Assembly: GCA_002431845.1 (NCBI GenBank)
Contig: DJEH01000109.1
Location: 8,953-25,477 of the forward strand
Source: Prevotellaceae bacterium UBA5903
GTDB lineage: Bacteria > Bacteroidota > Bacteroidia > Bacteroidales > Bacteroidaceae
Length of the DNA stretch: 16,525 bases
Reading direction: 5' to 3'
Position 1 is the first letter of the stretch; each line of letters opens with the position of its first letter. Below the pieces are notes generated by a model. It was not told the origin of the DNA. It ran no database searches and saw nothing but the letters and a program-made list of their open reading frames with translations. The translations under genes and the position numbers were made by a program. Shown here one piece after another: positions 6,666-14,358 of this stretch.

Positions 6666-6685
6666 GGGTTTACTATTGCATGGGG

Positions 6686-7723
6686 TTATGCGTTTTCTTG
6701 TAGGGCTGCAGCACGAATGAGCGGACGTGTGCTTTCCATGATACTGAAAAGCTGGTCAATAGTTTCAGCACGCAACATGTCGATGCGTGTTTGCCTAAAG
6801 TTGGGTATGCCCTTAAAGATAGGTGTGGCTGCAAGATGGCGACGAATGTGCAGTATGCCTCTGTACTCATCAATTCTCTCAACACTTTGACGCACCTGCT
6901 CTTTTAGTACATCAAGCTTCCAATCAACGCTCATTGAGGGGTAATCGCTAGGTATTACATTGTCTATGTCGTGGTTGTTGTCAAGGTGCAAAGCGTCGTG
7001 AATTTCTTTAAAAATCCAAGGCCGTCCAAAGGTGGCACGTCCTACCATCACAGCATCTACTCCGTATTTCTCAAAGTTTTCAATGGCTTTTTGAGCAGAG
7101 GTAATATCTCCATTGCCAATGATTGGAATGTGCATGCGTGGGTTCTTTTTAACCTCGCCAATGAGGGTCCAATCAGCATCGCCATTGTACATTTGTGCCC
7201 TGGTTCGTCCGTGAATGGTAAGGGCTTTGATGCCACAATCTTGCAACTGCTCTGCCAATGGCACTATAATTTTATGGTCGGCATCCCACCCCAGTCGGGT
7301 TTTGGCAGTAACAGGCACATTTACTGCCTCTACTACGGCACGTGTTATCTCAAGCATACGAGGCACATCTTGCAACAATCCGGCTCCAGCACCTTTGCCT
7401 GCAACTTTCTTTACAGGGCAACCAAAGTTGATATCTAACACATCGGGGTGTGCACGTTCAACTACAATTTGAGCTGCATCGCGTACTGCTATTGGGTCTT
7501 TGCCATAAATCTGTATAGCCACAGGTCGTTCGGCATCGCACACAGTGAGTTTGTCTAAACTCTTATTGACCATGCGCACCAAAGCGTCTGCTGCTACAAA
7601 CTCAGAATAAACCATTGAGGCACCAAGTTGCCGGCATAGCAAGCGGAAACCTATGTCGGTAACATCCTCCATTGGGGCTAACAACACGGGACGTGGACCG
7701 AGGTCTAAATTGCCTATTTTCAT
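6686..7723 (-). CDS. dusB: tRNA-dihydrouridine synthase, DusB-like
   Basis: Dus enzymes are FMN-dependent and reduce specific uridines in tRNA to dihydrouridine. The 345-residue product has the N-terminal LAPMEDVTDIGFR (15-27), the catalytic-cysteine signature DINFGCPVKKVAGKGAGAGL (97-116, Cys102), TAKTRLGW, the IHGRTRAQMYNG block and GNGDI, and GVDAVMVGRATFGRPWIF in the phosphate-binding half. A helical C-terminal domain that would contact tRNA follows. Among the Dus subgroups it reads as DusB-like; the exact target base cannot be read from sequence. It begins 5 bases after the CPBP gene and shares a unit with ribF, which makes its cofactor FMN. Confidence 0.92.
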   Translation of the reverse strand: MKIGNLDLGPRPVLLAPMEDVTDIGFRLLCRQLGASMVYSEFVAADALVRMVNKSLDKLTVCDAERPVAIQIYGKDPIAVRDAAQIVVERAHPDVLDINFGCPVKKVAGKGAGAGLLQDVPRMLEITRAVVEAVNVPVTAKTRLGWDADHKIIVPLAEQLQDCGIKALTIHGRTRAQMYNGDADWTLIGEVKKNPRMHIPIIGNGDITSAQKAIENFEKYGVDAVMVGRATFGRPWIFKEIHDALHLDNNHDIDNVIPSDYPSMSVDWKLDVLKEQVRQSVERIDEYRGILHIRRHLAATPIFKGIPNFRQTRIDMLRAETIDQLFSIMESTRPLIRAAALQENA

Positions 7724-7728
7724 TGTTC

Positions 7729-8577
7729 TTATTTAGCTGTGTTGGGTAGTGTTTTAGTTTTTGTTTCTGTGGAGTATTGTTTTAAACTATACGTTAATAA
7801 CAAAGCTCCTACAAGTATAAAGATAATGCTAAAGCACATGTTGGCTTCGGGTATATTGGGCAGACAAGCAAGAATCATTGCAAGGGTATTGTTGATAATA
7901 TGGGCAGGCAAGCATAGGCGCAAATCGCCTGTACGCAAATACATCATACCAAGGGCGAAGCCTATGATTAAGGCTGCTGCACCTTGTGCAAGGTTTCCAT
8001 GCACAATACCAAACAAAAGAGCGGTGATAAAGGCCGACAACCAACCAGCCACTTTAAGCCGATAGAGCGAGCGCAAAATGCCTACTCTAAACGTTAATTC
8101 TTCGGCAAGCGGGCCTATGATGCACATAAGTAACCAGCATAGCGGATTGCTTTTCATTTGCAAAAATAGGTTGGTGGTTCCATCGTCAGAAAGGCCAAAG
8201 TGCTCTATGATGCCCGAAGTGCCAATGGCAAGTAAAAGGGTTGAGGCAATAGCAAAAATTGTGTGCTGACGGCTGATATGCCGTGTTGTAAGTTCTCTTT
8301 TAATGGGTTTAAACTTGAATATGCTACTTATCTCAGGGGTCTCCACACTGCGTAGGCGCACAGGCTTTTCAACTTTGTAGAACCACCACCACAGACCAAA
8401 TGCCAATAAACCTTCGCCAATAAGCATCGTTATGCCTAAGGTGACGGGCTGTATGCTAAGTTGTTCAAGGGGTAGTCCACTACCTATTTTATCAATATTA
8501 GAAAACAATAATGTTGCTGCTCCACATATAAGCTGAACGGCAATAAATAGGATAAAAACACTAATAGCGGTTATCAT
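7729..8577 (-). CDS. CPBP-family intramembrane metalloprotease-like protein
   Basis: The 282-residue polytopic membrane protein has the three motifs of the CPBP (Abi/CAAX-protease-like) family: EELTFR with Glu159, Glu160 and Arg164; FGIVHGNL with His193; and HIINN at 226-230. Several hydrophobic segments lie before and between them. Eukaryotic relatives (Rce1) process CAAX proteins; bacterial members have varied roles, some in bacteriocin immunity or protein processing. No substrate can be inferred here. The start overlaps the ribF stop as ATGA and the end is 5 bases before the dus gene. It may be in the unit by convenience rather than function. Confidence 0.85.
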   Translation of the reverse strand: MITAISVFILFIAVQLICGAATLLFSNIDKIGSGLPLEQLSIQPVTLGITMLIGEGLLAFGLWWWFYKVEKPVRLRSVETPEISSIFKFKPIKRELTTRHISRQHTIFAIASTLLLAIGTSGIIEHFGLSDDGTTNLFLQMKSNPLCWLLMCIIGPLAEELTFRVGILRSLYRLKVAGWLSAFITALLFGIVHGNLAQGAAALIIGFALGMMYLRTGDLRLCLPAHIINNTLAMILACLPNIPEANMCFSIIFILVGALLLTYSLKQYSTETKTKTLPNTAK

Positions 8578-9536
8578 TCTTCAACATTTTCAGAGAGCAT
8601 CTTTCTAACAGTAAGCTCGTCAATAGTTAGCTGTTTCTTAAGTTCTTCGGCACTCGCAAAACGATGCTCATCGCGTACTCTGCGATAGAAACGAATTTGC
8701 ATGTGCTTGCCGTAAAGGTCGTTAGCATTGCAGTCAAGCAAGTGTGTCTCTATGGTTTGGTCGTTGCCATTGTTCATTGTTGGTCGCCAACCAATATTGA
8801 GCATTCCCATATAGTTGAAACCATCAATACAAGCTTTAACTGCGTAAACACCTCTGCCCGGAATAAGTTGTTCATCACAGTCGGGCTGTAGGTTTGCGGT
8901 GGGAAATCCAATTTCCGAACCCATGTGATGCCCTTTCACAATTGTTCCTTCAAGCATGTAGGGGCGTCCAAGGCAAGCTCTTGCCATTTCAACATTGCCT
9001 CCTATCAAGAACCTTCTGGTGGCTGATGAGCTTATTTGCAATTCATTTTCCTCAAACTTACGTTCTTTGATAACTTCTATACCAATCTCTTTTCCTTGCT
9101 TAACATAGTCTTTATAACCAGACGAGAGGTCAGAACCAAAGTGGTGGTCGTAGCCCACTATTAAACAACGAACATGGAGTTGCTTATACAGAACAATCGA
9201 CATAAACTCAGCCGATGTAAGCATAGACATTTCGTGGTTGAAATGCAACATTACGCAGCCATCAATGTTTGTTTGTCGCAAAAGTTCAAGTTTTTGTTCG
9301 TTTGTAGTGAGTAGTTCGGGCCAATAAGGAACTTGCGAAAGTGCAAGGCGCGGATGCTCTTCAAAGGATATGACAATAGGCTGCAAGCCGCGTTTAAGAG
9401 CCTCACGCTTTACTTGCTCTATTAAAAATTGGTGTCCTTTGTGTACACCATCAAAAAAGCCAATAGCTGCACAGAAGCCTTGTTCGGGCTTTATGTTATG
9501 ATTAAATGCATGGAAGGTGTAATTTGCCATAGTCAT
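8574..9536 (-). CDS. ribF: Bifunctional riboflavin kinase / FAD synthetase
   Basis: RibF phosphorylates riboflavin to FMN and adenylylates FMN to FAD. In the 320-residue product the N-terminal nucleotidyltransferase domain shows GFFDGVHKGHQ (27-37) and GYDHHFG (129-135). The C-terminal kinase domain shows GFPTANLQPD (211-220), then PGRGVYAV, MLNIGWRPT and the ETHLLDCNANDLYG block. Residue numbers count from the upstream TTG at 9539, which I do not favour. ATG codons occur at 9536 and 9530; I use 9536, and 9530 (MANYTFHAF) is equally reasonable. The start lies 29-35 bases inside the end of the HAD gene and the stop overlaps the CPBP start, so translation is probably coupled. Its product FMN is the cofactor of the dus gene product two genes downstream. 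Confidence 0.95.
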   Translation of the reverse strand: MTMANYTFHAFNHNIKPEQGFCAAIGFFDGVHKGHQFLIEQVKREALKRGLQPIVISFEEHPRLALSQVPYWPELLTTNEQKLELLRQTNIDGCVMLHFNHEMSMLTSAEFMSIVLYKQLHVRCLIVGYDHHFGSDLSSGYKDYVKQGKEIGIEVIKERKFEENELQISSSATRRFLIGGNVEMARACLGRPYMLEGTIVKGHHMGSEIGFPTANLQPDCDEQLIPGRGVYAVKACIDGFNYMGMLNIGWRPTMNNGNDQTIETHLLDCNANDLYGKHMQIRFYRRVRDEHRFASAEELKKQLTIDELTVRKMLSENVEE

Positions 9537-10143
9537 CAAAATATTTAAGCCATTCGCCGCCAGCAGGAGCTATATAGGCTTGTAGCCCACAACTGCGAGC
9601 AGCCTGGCAGTTTACCTCACTATCATCAAAGAATATAATATCGTTGGCAGGTACGTTAAGTTCGACAACAACTTTCTCAAACAATTCGGGAGCAGGCTTC
9701 TCTATACCTTCTCTGCACGAGAGAAAAATATGATCGAAAAAGTCTGTTACCTCCTTGCCTTTATACTTAAAAAAGATGTTTTTAGCCATATCCCAATGCA
9801 CCTCATTTGTGTTGCTAAGTAGGTTTATAGAATAATGCTGCTTAGCTTTTAAAAGCATTTCAAGCCGTTCGTGCGGAACACTTACTAAAAAACTTTGCCA
9901 TGCCTTTATTATTTGGTCATCGCTTGCAGTAGGGCAGTTGCAAAGTATGCGTAGTTCTTTACAAAAGTCGCTAATGCTAATGCGCCCTTGTTCAAGTAGA
10001 GAGAATATGCCACTTTGTTTGTAATCGCCAAGAAAGCCACTGATGTCAATGCCAATATGCGCAAAGGATTGTAGCACTCGTTTGCGGTCAAGGTCTACAA
10101 GCACTCCTCCAAAGTCGAAGAGCAGAACGGGATTATGCTTCAT
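9502..10143 (-). CDS. HAD-superfamily phosphatase, YihX-like
   Basis: The 213-residue product is a class IA haloacid dehalogenase-type hydrolase. Motif I is LLFDFGGVLVDLD, motif II LLSNTNEVHWD, motif III EKPAPELFE, and motif IV IIFFDDSEVN. The DFGG and SNTN forms resemble E. coli YihX, a phosphatase reported to act on alpha-glucose-1-phosphate, but substrate specificity is not readable here. I chose the ATG at 10143 (MKHNPVLLFDFGG); a TTG 15 bases upstream would add five residues and is less likely. The gene overlaps the U32 gene by 11 bases and ribF by about 35 bases. FMN dephosphorylation, a known HAD activity, would be a neat fit beside ribF but is only a guess. Confidence 0.85.
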   Translation of the reverse strand: MKHNPVLLFDFGGVLVDLDRKRVLQSFAHIGIDISGFLGDYKQSGIFSLLEQGRISISDFCKELRILCNCPTASDDQIIKAWQSFLVSVPHERLEMLLKAKQHYSINLLSNTNEVHWDMAKNIFFKYKGKEVTDFFDHIFLSCREGIEKPAPELFEKVVVELNVPANDIIFFDDSEVNCQAARSCGLQAYIAPAGGEWLKYFDDYGKLHLPCI

Positions 10144-11377
10144 TGTTGTTGCTGACAATTTTATAGAGTTTGTCGCTTGGGCGCACCTTTTCAGTTACTG
10201 GTATAGCTACGCGCATACCCTTGGTGGCTTTTTCAACAGGCCCATTGTCGCCATGGATGTCGGTTGCTGTAAGATAGAGAGCCCCCGTTGTAGGACCCAC
10301 AATGAGCAGTTTGTCACCTCGTTGAAATTCGCCAGCTTCGATTAAGAACTCGCCTACGCCAAGTTTTGAAAAATACTTTTGTCCTTTGCCAATATATTGT
10401 TTCTTTTCGGTTGCTGCAGAGCCATATACATTGCTCCATTCGCCGAGCTTTTGTCCAAGATAGTATCCATCCCAGAACCCGCGGTTGAACACAGTCTTTA
10501 AGCGTTCGGTCCATTGTTCTACTTTCTCTTTACAGAATGTGCCATTTTCAACAGCAGCAATGGCCTCTTTGTAACAAGATACTACGGTGTATACATATTC
10601 AGCGCTACGAGCACGACCTTCTATCTTGAACACACGAACACCCGCTTGCATCATTTTATCAATAAAGCCGATGGTCTTTAAGTCTTTGGGACTCATGATG
10701 TATTTGTTGTCTACATCCAATTCTATACCCGTTTCGCGGTCGCGCACGGTGTAGCTACGTCGGCACACTTGCATGCATTGTCCACGATTGGCAGAGCGGC
10801 CAAGATTATCGAGCGAAAGGTAGCATTTTCCGCTAACAGCCATGCACAAGGCACCGTGGCAGAACATTTCAATGCGTATGAGATTGCCCGATGGTCCACA
10901 AATATGCTCCTTCTCAATGGCTTCATGAATGTGTGCCACTTGTTCTATGTTGAGTTCGCGAGCAAGCACAGCAACATCGGCAAATTGAGCATAGAAACGT
11001 AGTGCCTCTACGTTTGAGATGTTCAGTTGGGTAGAAAGGTGCACTTCTTGCCCTATGCGGTTGCAATAGGTCATTACTGCCACATCGCACGCAATGATGG
11101 CTGATATGCCAGCTTCGTGTGCAGCATCGCAGATGTGGTGCATAAGTTCAATGTCTTCATCGTAAATAATGGTGTTTACGGTGAGATATGATTTCACACC
11201 ATGTTCGTTGCATTGTGAGGCGATGTCTCGTAGGTCGTCAATTGTAAACTTGCTTGCACTATGTGCGCGCATGTTTAATGCTTCGATGCCAAAATATATA
11301 GAGTCTGCTCCAGCTTTTAGGGCTGCGGCAAGGCTTTCGCGCGAGCCCACAGGGGCCATTATTTCATATTGTTTCAT
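10133..11377 (-). CDS. Peptidase U32 family protein, TrhP (YegQ)-like tRNA hydroxylation enzyme
   Basis: The 414-residue product contains the exact U32 signature EMFCHGALCMAVSGKCYLS (170-188). With Cys201 and Cys205 it provides a four-cysteine set, Cys178, 185, 201 and 205, suited to an iron-sulfur cluster. The N-terminal MAPVGSRESLAAALKAGADSIY is typical. Although named as peptidases, U32 members studied in E. coli and Bacillus (TrhP; RlhA for rRNA) form 5-hydroxy groups on RNA pyrimidines using prephenate-derived chemistry. Size and lack of the long RlhA C-terminal domain favour the TrhP side, which acts on U34 of some tRNAs. It lies 59 bases after argB, with no terminator seen between, and overlaps the HAD gene by 11 bases. 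Its position with dus suggests a tRNA-modification theme. Confidence 0.85.
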   Translation of the reverse strand: MKQYEIMAPVGSRESLAAALKAGADSIYFGIEALNMRAHSASKFTIDDLRDIASQCNEHGVKSYLTVNTIIYDEDIELMHHICDAAHEAGISAIIACDVAVMTYCNRIGQEVHLSTQLNISNVEALRFYAQFADVAVLARELNIEQVAHIHEAIEKEHICGPSGNLIRIEMFCHGALCMAVSGKCYLSLDNLGRSANRGQCMQVCRRSYTVRDRETGIELDVDNKYIMSPKDLKTIGFIDKMMQAGVRVFKIEGRARSAEYVYTVVSCYKEAIAAVENGTFCKEKVEQWTERLKTVFNRGFWDGYYLGQKLGEWSNVYGSAATEKKQYIGKGQKYFSKLGVGEFLIEAGEFQRGDKLLIVGPTTGALYLTATDIHGDNGPVEKATKGMRVAIPVTEKVRPSDKLYKIVSNNNEA

Positions 11378-11436
11378 ATTGTGGATAATATGTGCTATAG
11401 AATGATATATCGTTCGTAAGTGTGGTGATGATAGTA

Positions 11437-12210
11437 TTAAGCAATGACAGTGCCTTCGTTGCTTCCTATTTTGTCTGCTCGAGTAATGATAACACGACTT
11501 ACGCCTGCAGATACTGCTGCCAGCGAGTTTTCAATTTTAGGCAACATGCCGCCTGATACGATGCCATCGGCTTTAAGTTGCTCAAAGCTGCTGTGGCTTA
11601 TTGAAGTGATAACGCTACTTTCGTCATCGGGATTTGTGAGTACCCCTGCATGTTCAAAGCAGTATACAAGGGTTACATCAAAGTCGTTGGCAAGGGCTTT
11701 TGCCGTTTCTGCAGCGATAGTATCAGCGTTGGTGTTGAGCATGTGTCCCTCTCCATCGTGCGTAAGAGGTGCCAATATAGGCGTGATGCCCATATTGAGT
11801 AGTTGTTCAAGCTTAGAAGCGTTCACAAGGTCTACATCGCCTACATAGCCATAGTCTATGCCGTTTTTAAGGGGGCGTTTATGCGAATGAATAACGTTCA
11901 TGTCGGCGCCTGTAAGTCCTAAAGCATTCACGCCACAGCTTTGCAGTTTAGCCACTAAATTTTTGTTTACAAGTCCGCCATATACCATTGTAACCACTTG
12001 CAGCATGGCCTCGTCGGTGATGCGTCTGCCTTCAACCATGTGCGTTTCAATGTTTAGTTGATTGGCAATTTGAGTGGCAGTACGTCCGCCTCCATGAACC
12101 AAAATTTTGTTTCCTTTAAGAGCACTAAAGTCTTGTAGCAGGCGGTTGAGTGTTTCGGGTGTTTCAACTATTTTGCCACCTACTTTTACTATTGTGAGTT
12201 GCTGTTTCAT
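11437..12210 (-). CDS. argB: Acetylglutamate kinase (possibly succinylglutamate kinase)
   Basis: This amino acid kinase-fold enzyme phosphorylates the side-chain carboxylate of N-acylglutamate in arginine synthesis. The 257-residue product shows IVKVGGKIV (7-15), LVHGGGRTA (37-45), the VEGRRITD block that follows, LNTNADTIAAETA and GGMLPKI. In Bacteroides fragilis the pathway is reported to use N-succinyl rather than N-acetyl intermediates, so the natural substrate here may be succinylglutamate. No other arg gene is in the window. The start is fixed by the lysine motif only nine residues in. A good -7 element ends just five bases upstream of the ATG, so the mRNA may have almost no leader. The U32 gene follows after 59 bases. 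Confidence 0.94.
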   Translation of the reverse strand: MKQQLTIVKVGGKIVETPETLNRLLQDFSALKGNKILVHGGGRTATQIANQLNIETHMVEGRRITDEAMLQVVTMVYGGLVNKNLVAKLQSCGVNALGLTGADMNVIHSHKRPLKNGIDYGYVGDVDLVNASKLEQLLNMGITPILAPLTHDGEGHMLNTNADTIAAETAKALANDFDVTLVYCFEHAGVLTNPDDESSVITSISHSSFEQLKADGIVSGGMLPKIENSLAAVSAGVSRVIITRADKIGSNEGTVIA

Positions 12211-12214
12211 ACTG

Positions 12215-12222
12215 CAAAGATA
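12215..12222 (-). promoter_or_regulatory. Probable argB promoter (-7 element), very close to ATG
   Basis: Read on the minus strand TATCTTTG matches TAnnTTTG exactly. Its last G is at 12215 and the ATG begins at 12210, so transcription would start at or within a few bases of the start codon. The -33 position (about 12242-12246) reads TTTA, one mismatch from TTTG. Confidence 0.5.
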
Positions 12223-12271
12223 CTAACTTATGTGTGGTTATAAACGTGTGTATTTGTTAAATGTTAAAAGG

Positions 12272-12304
12272 GGGTGGTTCTAAAAAATGCTTTTAGAACC
12301 ACCC
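12272..12304 (-). terminator. Intrinsic terminator after the manC-like gene
   Basis: GGGTGGTTCTAAAA pairs perfectly with TTTTAGAACCACCC (14 bp) around a five-base loop, 10 bases after the stop of the manC-like gene. On the minus strand the tail is CCTTTTAAC, a short T run. The same TTCTAAAA/TTTTAGAA core occurs in the hairpin upstream of this gene. Confidence 0.75.
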
Positions 12305-12313
12305 TCTGTCTAT

Positions 12314-13390
12314 CTAAAAGAATATGCCCTCGTTGATGAGGCGTCGGATAGCGTCAGGGTCTTTGTTGGGGCAAATCATGAGTGTGTTGCCTTGTTGTGC
12401 TACGATAAAGCCATCGAGCCCTGCTATAACAGCTTTCATGTTGTCTGGTAGCCTTACCATGCAGTTTTGAGTACCAGAGAACAATACTTTAGAGCCACCG
12501 CTCACAGCGTTACCATCAACGTCTGTGTGCGACACTTCGTGCAACTCAGTCCAGCATCCCACGTCTGCCCATCCAAAATCGCACGCTTGCACCACTACGT
12601 TGTCGCTATGTTCGAGTACAAGCAAGTCTACGCTTTTAGGCATTCCTTCGGGGATGCAAGAGCGGGCATAGTCTACTTCTTCAGCCAGGGTGATGGTTTG
12701 CTGAGCCACCTCTTTCACGGGGCGGTCGGCCTTGTTGGATAGGTGAGCGAGTAGGGTGCCCATTGTGCTTCCTTTCCACATAAAGATGCCTGTGTTCCAC
12801 AGAAACTCGCCACTGTCCATAAACATTTGAGCATAGTTTGTTTCGGGTTTTTCGCTAAACGATTGCACCTTGTATAGGTCCTTGCTCACTTCGACGCCCA
12901 TCTGTATGTAGCCGTAGGCAGTGTTAGGGTGTGTGGGTTTTACGCCCATAGCCAATAGGCAGTTGTTAGTGTCTACATAGTTAAGTCCTTTGAGTATTTG
13001 CTCTTTAAAGCGGCCAAAGTGTTGTACAATTTGGTCGGCAGGCGATACAATTACGTTGGCGTTTTCATTGTCGAGAACGGCATGCCATGTGCCCCAAACG
13101 GCAGCAGGTGCAGTGTTTAGTTGCACGGGTTCGGGCAGTATGTTTTTTATATCAACTTCGGGCAGCTGTTGGCGCACCAAGGGCACATAGTTTTGGAATG
13201 TTGATATAAAAATATGGTCGGTTGGAATGAACTGTGCAAAGCGGTCAAACGTTTGTTGCAAGAGTGTTCTTCCTGTTCCAAAAAAGTCAATAAATTGTTT
13301 GGGATGTTCCTTTTTGCTGGCGGGCCACAAGCGTCTGCCGTTGCCTCCAGCCAAAATGATGCAGTAGTTGTTATTGTTTGTTTCCATCAT
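12314..13390 (-). CDS. manC: Mannose-1-phosphate guanylyltransferase
   Basis: The enzyme makes GDP-mannose from mannose-1-phosphate and GTP for cell-surface polysaccharides and glycoproteins. In the 358-residue product the nucleotidyltransferase signature is ILAGGNGRRLWPASKKEHPK (12-31). VIVSPADQIV, a GVKPTHPNTAYGYI block and FSEKPET follow, then WNTGIFMWKG. It has only the transferase part; the C-terminal phosphomannose isomerase cupin of longer bifunctional ManC proteins is absent, as in many Bacteroidetes. Two ATGs occur in tandem (13390 and 13387). It appears to be a single-gene unit, with its own terminator and a hairpin-rich 302-base region upstream, though I see no clean promoter there. 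Confidence 0.93.
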   Translation of the reverse strand: MMETNNNNYCIILAGGNGRRLWPASKKEHPKQFIDFFGTGRTLLQQTFDRFAQFIPTDHIFISTFQNYVPLVRQQLPEVDIKNILPEPVQLNTAPAAVWGTWHAVLDNENANVIVSPADQIVQHFGRFKEQILKGLNYVDTNNCLLAMGVKPTHPNTAYGYIQMGVEVSKDLYKVQSFSEKPETNYAQMFMDSGEFLWNTGIFMWKGSTMGTLLAHLSNKADRPVKEVAQQTITLAEEVDYARSCIPEGMPKSVDLLVLEHSDNVVVQACDFGWADVGCWTELHEVSHTDVDGNAVSGGSKVLFSGTQNCMVRLPDNMKAVIAGLDGFIVAQQGNTLMICPNKDPDAIRRLINEGIFF

Positions 13391-13545
13391 TTAAGGATGT
13401 TGTTTGAGCGTTAGTACATAGTGTGTGTTATGCCAAATGATAGGTGGTGAATGCATCAAAAGCACATCATCTGCTTAATGGAAATGGGGTTAACACGTTG
13501 CTAAGATAATGATTTTTTTGTACTATTGCTTGTTTTTGTGTTTTT

Positions 13546-13572
13546 AAAAATTCTAAAAAGTACTTTTAGAAT
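13546..13572 (-). terminator. A+T-rich hairpin, probable terminator of the yidD unit
   Basis: ATTCTAAAA (13550-13558) pairs with TTTTAGAAT (13564-13572) around a 5-base loop. On the minus strand, the direction of rnpA-yidD transcription, it is followed by TTTTT. The stem is A+T-rich and so only moderately stable. Confidence 0.5.
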
Positions 13573-13627
13573 GTTCATACAGAAAAAAGGCACACATGCT
13601 TAAGATATGAAAACGAGTTGTTTGCAT

Positions 13628-13677
13628 CAAGGGGGCTCACCTACAGACAAGATAATGTCTATGTGTGTGCCCCCTTG
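13628..13677. repeat. Long rod-like hairpin downstream of yidD
   Basis: CAAGGGGGC (13628-13636) pairs with GCCCCCTTG (13669-13677). Inner pairs CAC/GTG (13638-13640 with 13665-13667) and AGAC/GTCT (13645-13648 with 13657-13660) extend it. It lies 16 bases after the yidD stop on the minus strand. No T run follows, so it may protect or process the RNA end rather than terminate transcription. Confidence 0.55.
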
Positions 13678-13692
13678 GTGTTGATAGTTGTT

Positions 13693-13911
13693 TTAGGGTA
13701 CGGGGTCATATCCGCTTCCTCCCCATGGATGACAGCGCAAAATTCGCCTAATTGCCAAATATAGTCCCTTTATCGGCCCGTGCTTCTTTAGTGCTTCTAC
13801 AGCATATTGCGAGCATGTTGGTGTGAACCTACAACTGGGTGGAGTGAGCGGCGATATAAACTTTTGGTAAAAGCGTATAGGCAGAATAAGCAAGCGGGTT
13901 AGCAAGTTCAT
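13693..13911 (-). CDS. yidD: Membrane protein insertion efficiency factor YidD
   Basis: YidD is a small amphipathic membrane-associated protein that assists YidC-dependent insertion of membrane proteins. The 72-residue product has the near-invariant core FYQKFISPLTPPSCRFTPTC (14-33), followed by SQYAVEALKKHG and CHPWGGSGYDPVP at the end. The length is usual. It follows rnpA by 51 bases in the arrangement conserved across bacteria. Hairpins at 13628-13677 and 13546-13572 lie downstream and probably end the unit. Confidence 0.96.
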   Translation of the reverse strand: MNLLTRLLILPIRFYQKFISPLTPPSCRFTPTCSQYAVEALKKHGPIKGLYLAIRRILRCHPWGGSGYDPVP

Positions 13912-13962
13912 GAGGGATGTGTATTTTAAAGATGCAACGAAGTTATATTTGCAAGCATGGGC

Positions 13963-14358
13963 TTACAATTCGTGCTGAACTTTGTCGGCAATTCTTTGTA
14001 GTGCGCTACGCATGCGTGTGCTTACAATGTCTGATTTGATGGGCTTATTTGATAGCCATATAAACGCTATGTGCACAGCTTTGTCGGTTGGTAGAGCGTT
14101 GAGTAAAATGCTTTTTTGCAGTCGGTAGGCTTCGCGCAACTGCCTTTTGGCCCTATTTCGGTCTACTGCATGCTTAAAATGCTTTTTAGACACACTGAGC
14201 AATATTTTGGCTTGTGGTCCTTTGCCGTTGTAGTCTATCAGTCGGAACGTGGCTCGCAGAGGAAACATGCTCATAGATGAGCATCCAGCGCTAAAAAGCA
14301 CTTCGATTTCGGATTTCAAGCACAAGTGTTCGCATTTTCTAAAGGTGAAGCGTTCCAT
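13963..14358 (-). CDS. rnpA: Ribonuclease P protein component
   Basis: RnpA is the protein subunit of RNase P and helps the catalytic RNA bind and cleave the 5' leader of precursor tRNAs. The 131-residue product from the chosen start has FTFRKCEHLCLKSEIEVLF at the N-terminus and the basic RNR motif VDRNRAKRQLREAYR in the middle. VSKKHFKHA precedes the motif. I chose ATG at 14358 (MERFTFRKCE), because family members begin at this block. An upstream in-frame ATG at 14427 would add 23 residues with no family resemblance and would bring the start next to a strong hairpin at 14428-14472. The gene follows hemD and precedes yidD. Confidence 0.93.
   Translation of the reverse strand: MERFTFRKCEHLCLKSEIEVLFSAGCSSMSMFPLRATFRLIDYNGKGPQAKILLSVSKKHFKHAVDRNRAKRQLREAYRLQKSILLNALPTDKAVHIAFIWLSNKPIKSDIVSTRMRSALQRIADKVQHEL

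Larger units (their letters stand above)
13391..13692. other. 302-base intergenic region, no gene seen
   Basis: This gap holds the manC upstream region and the yidD downstream region. I find two hairpins, listed separately, and no reading frame worth calling. Promoter-like sequences for manC are imperfect: CAAATGATA near 13435 has a three-base spacer, and CTAAGATA at 13501-13508 has one mismatch to the reverse-complement consensus. Confidence 0.6.

Noticed and set aside
6971..7438. 155-codon + strand frame opposite the dus gene
   Set aside because: It is the longest antisense frame, but it lies wholly inside the conserved Dus coding region and its product resembles nothing.
10144..10158. TTG start adding five residues to the HAD protein
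   Set aside because: An ATG five codons in gives a normal family N-terminus, so the TTG is unnecessary.
11362..11381. Perfect tandem 10-base repeat (TTTCATATTG twice) at the start of the U32 gene
   Set aside because: Only two units; it duplicates the start context out of frame but the family start is clear. It could slip, yet nothing shows a function.
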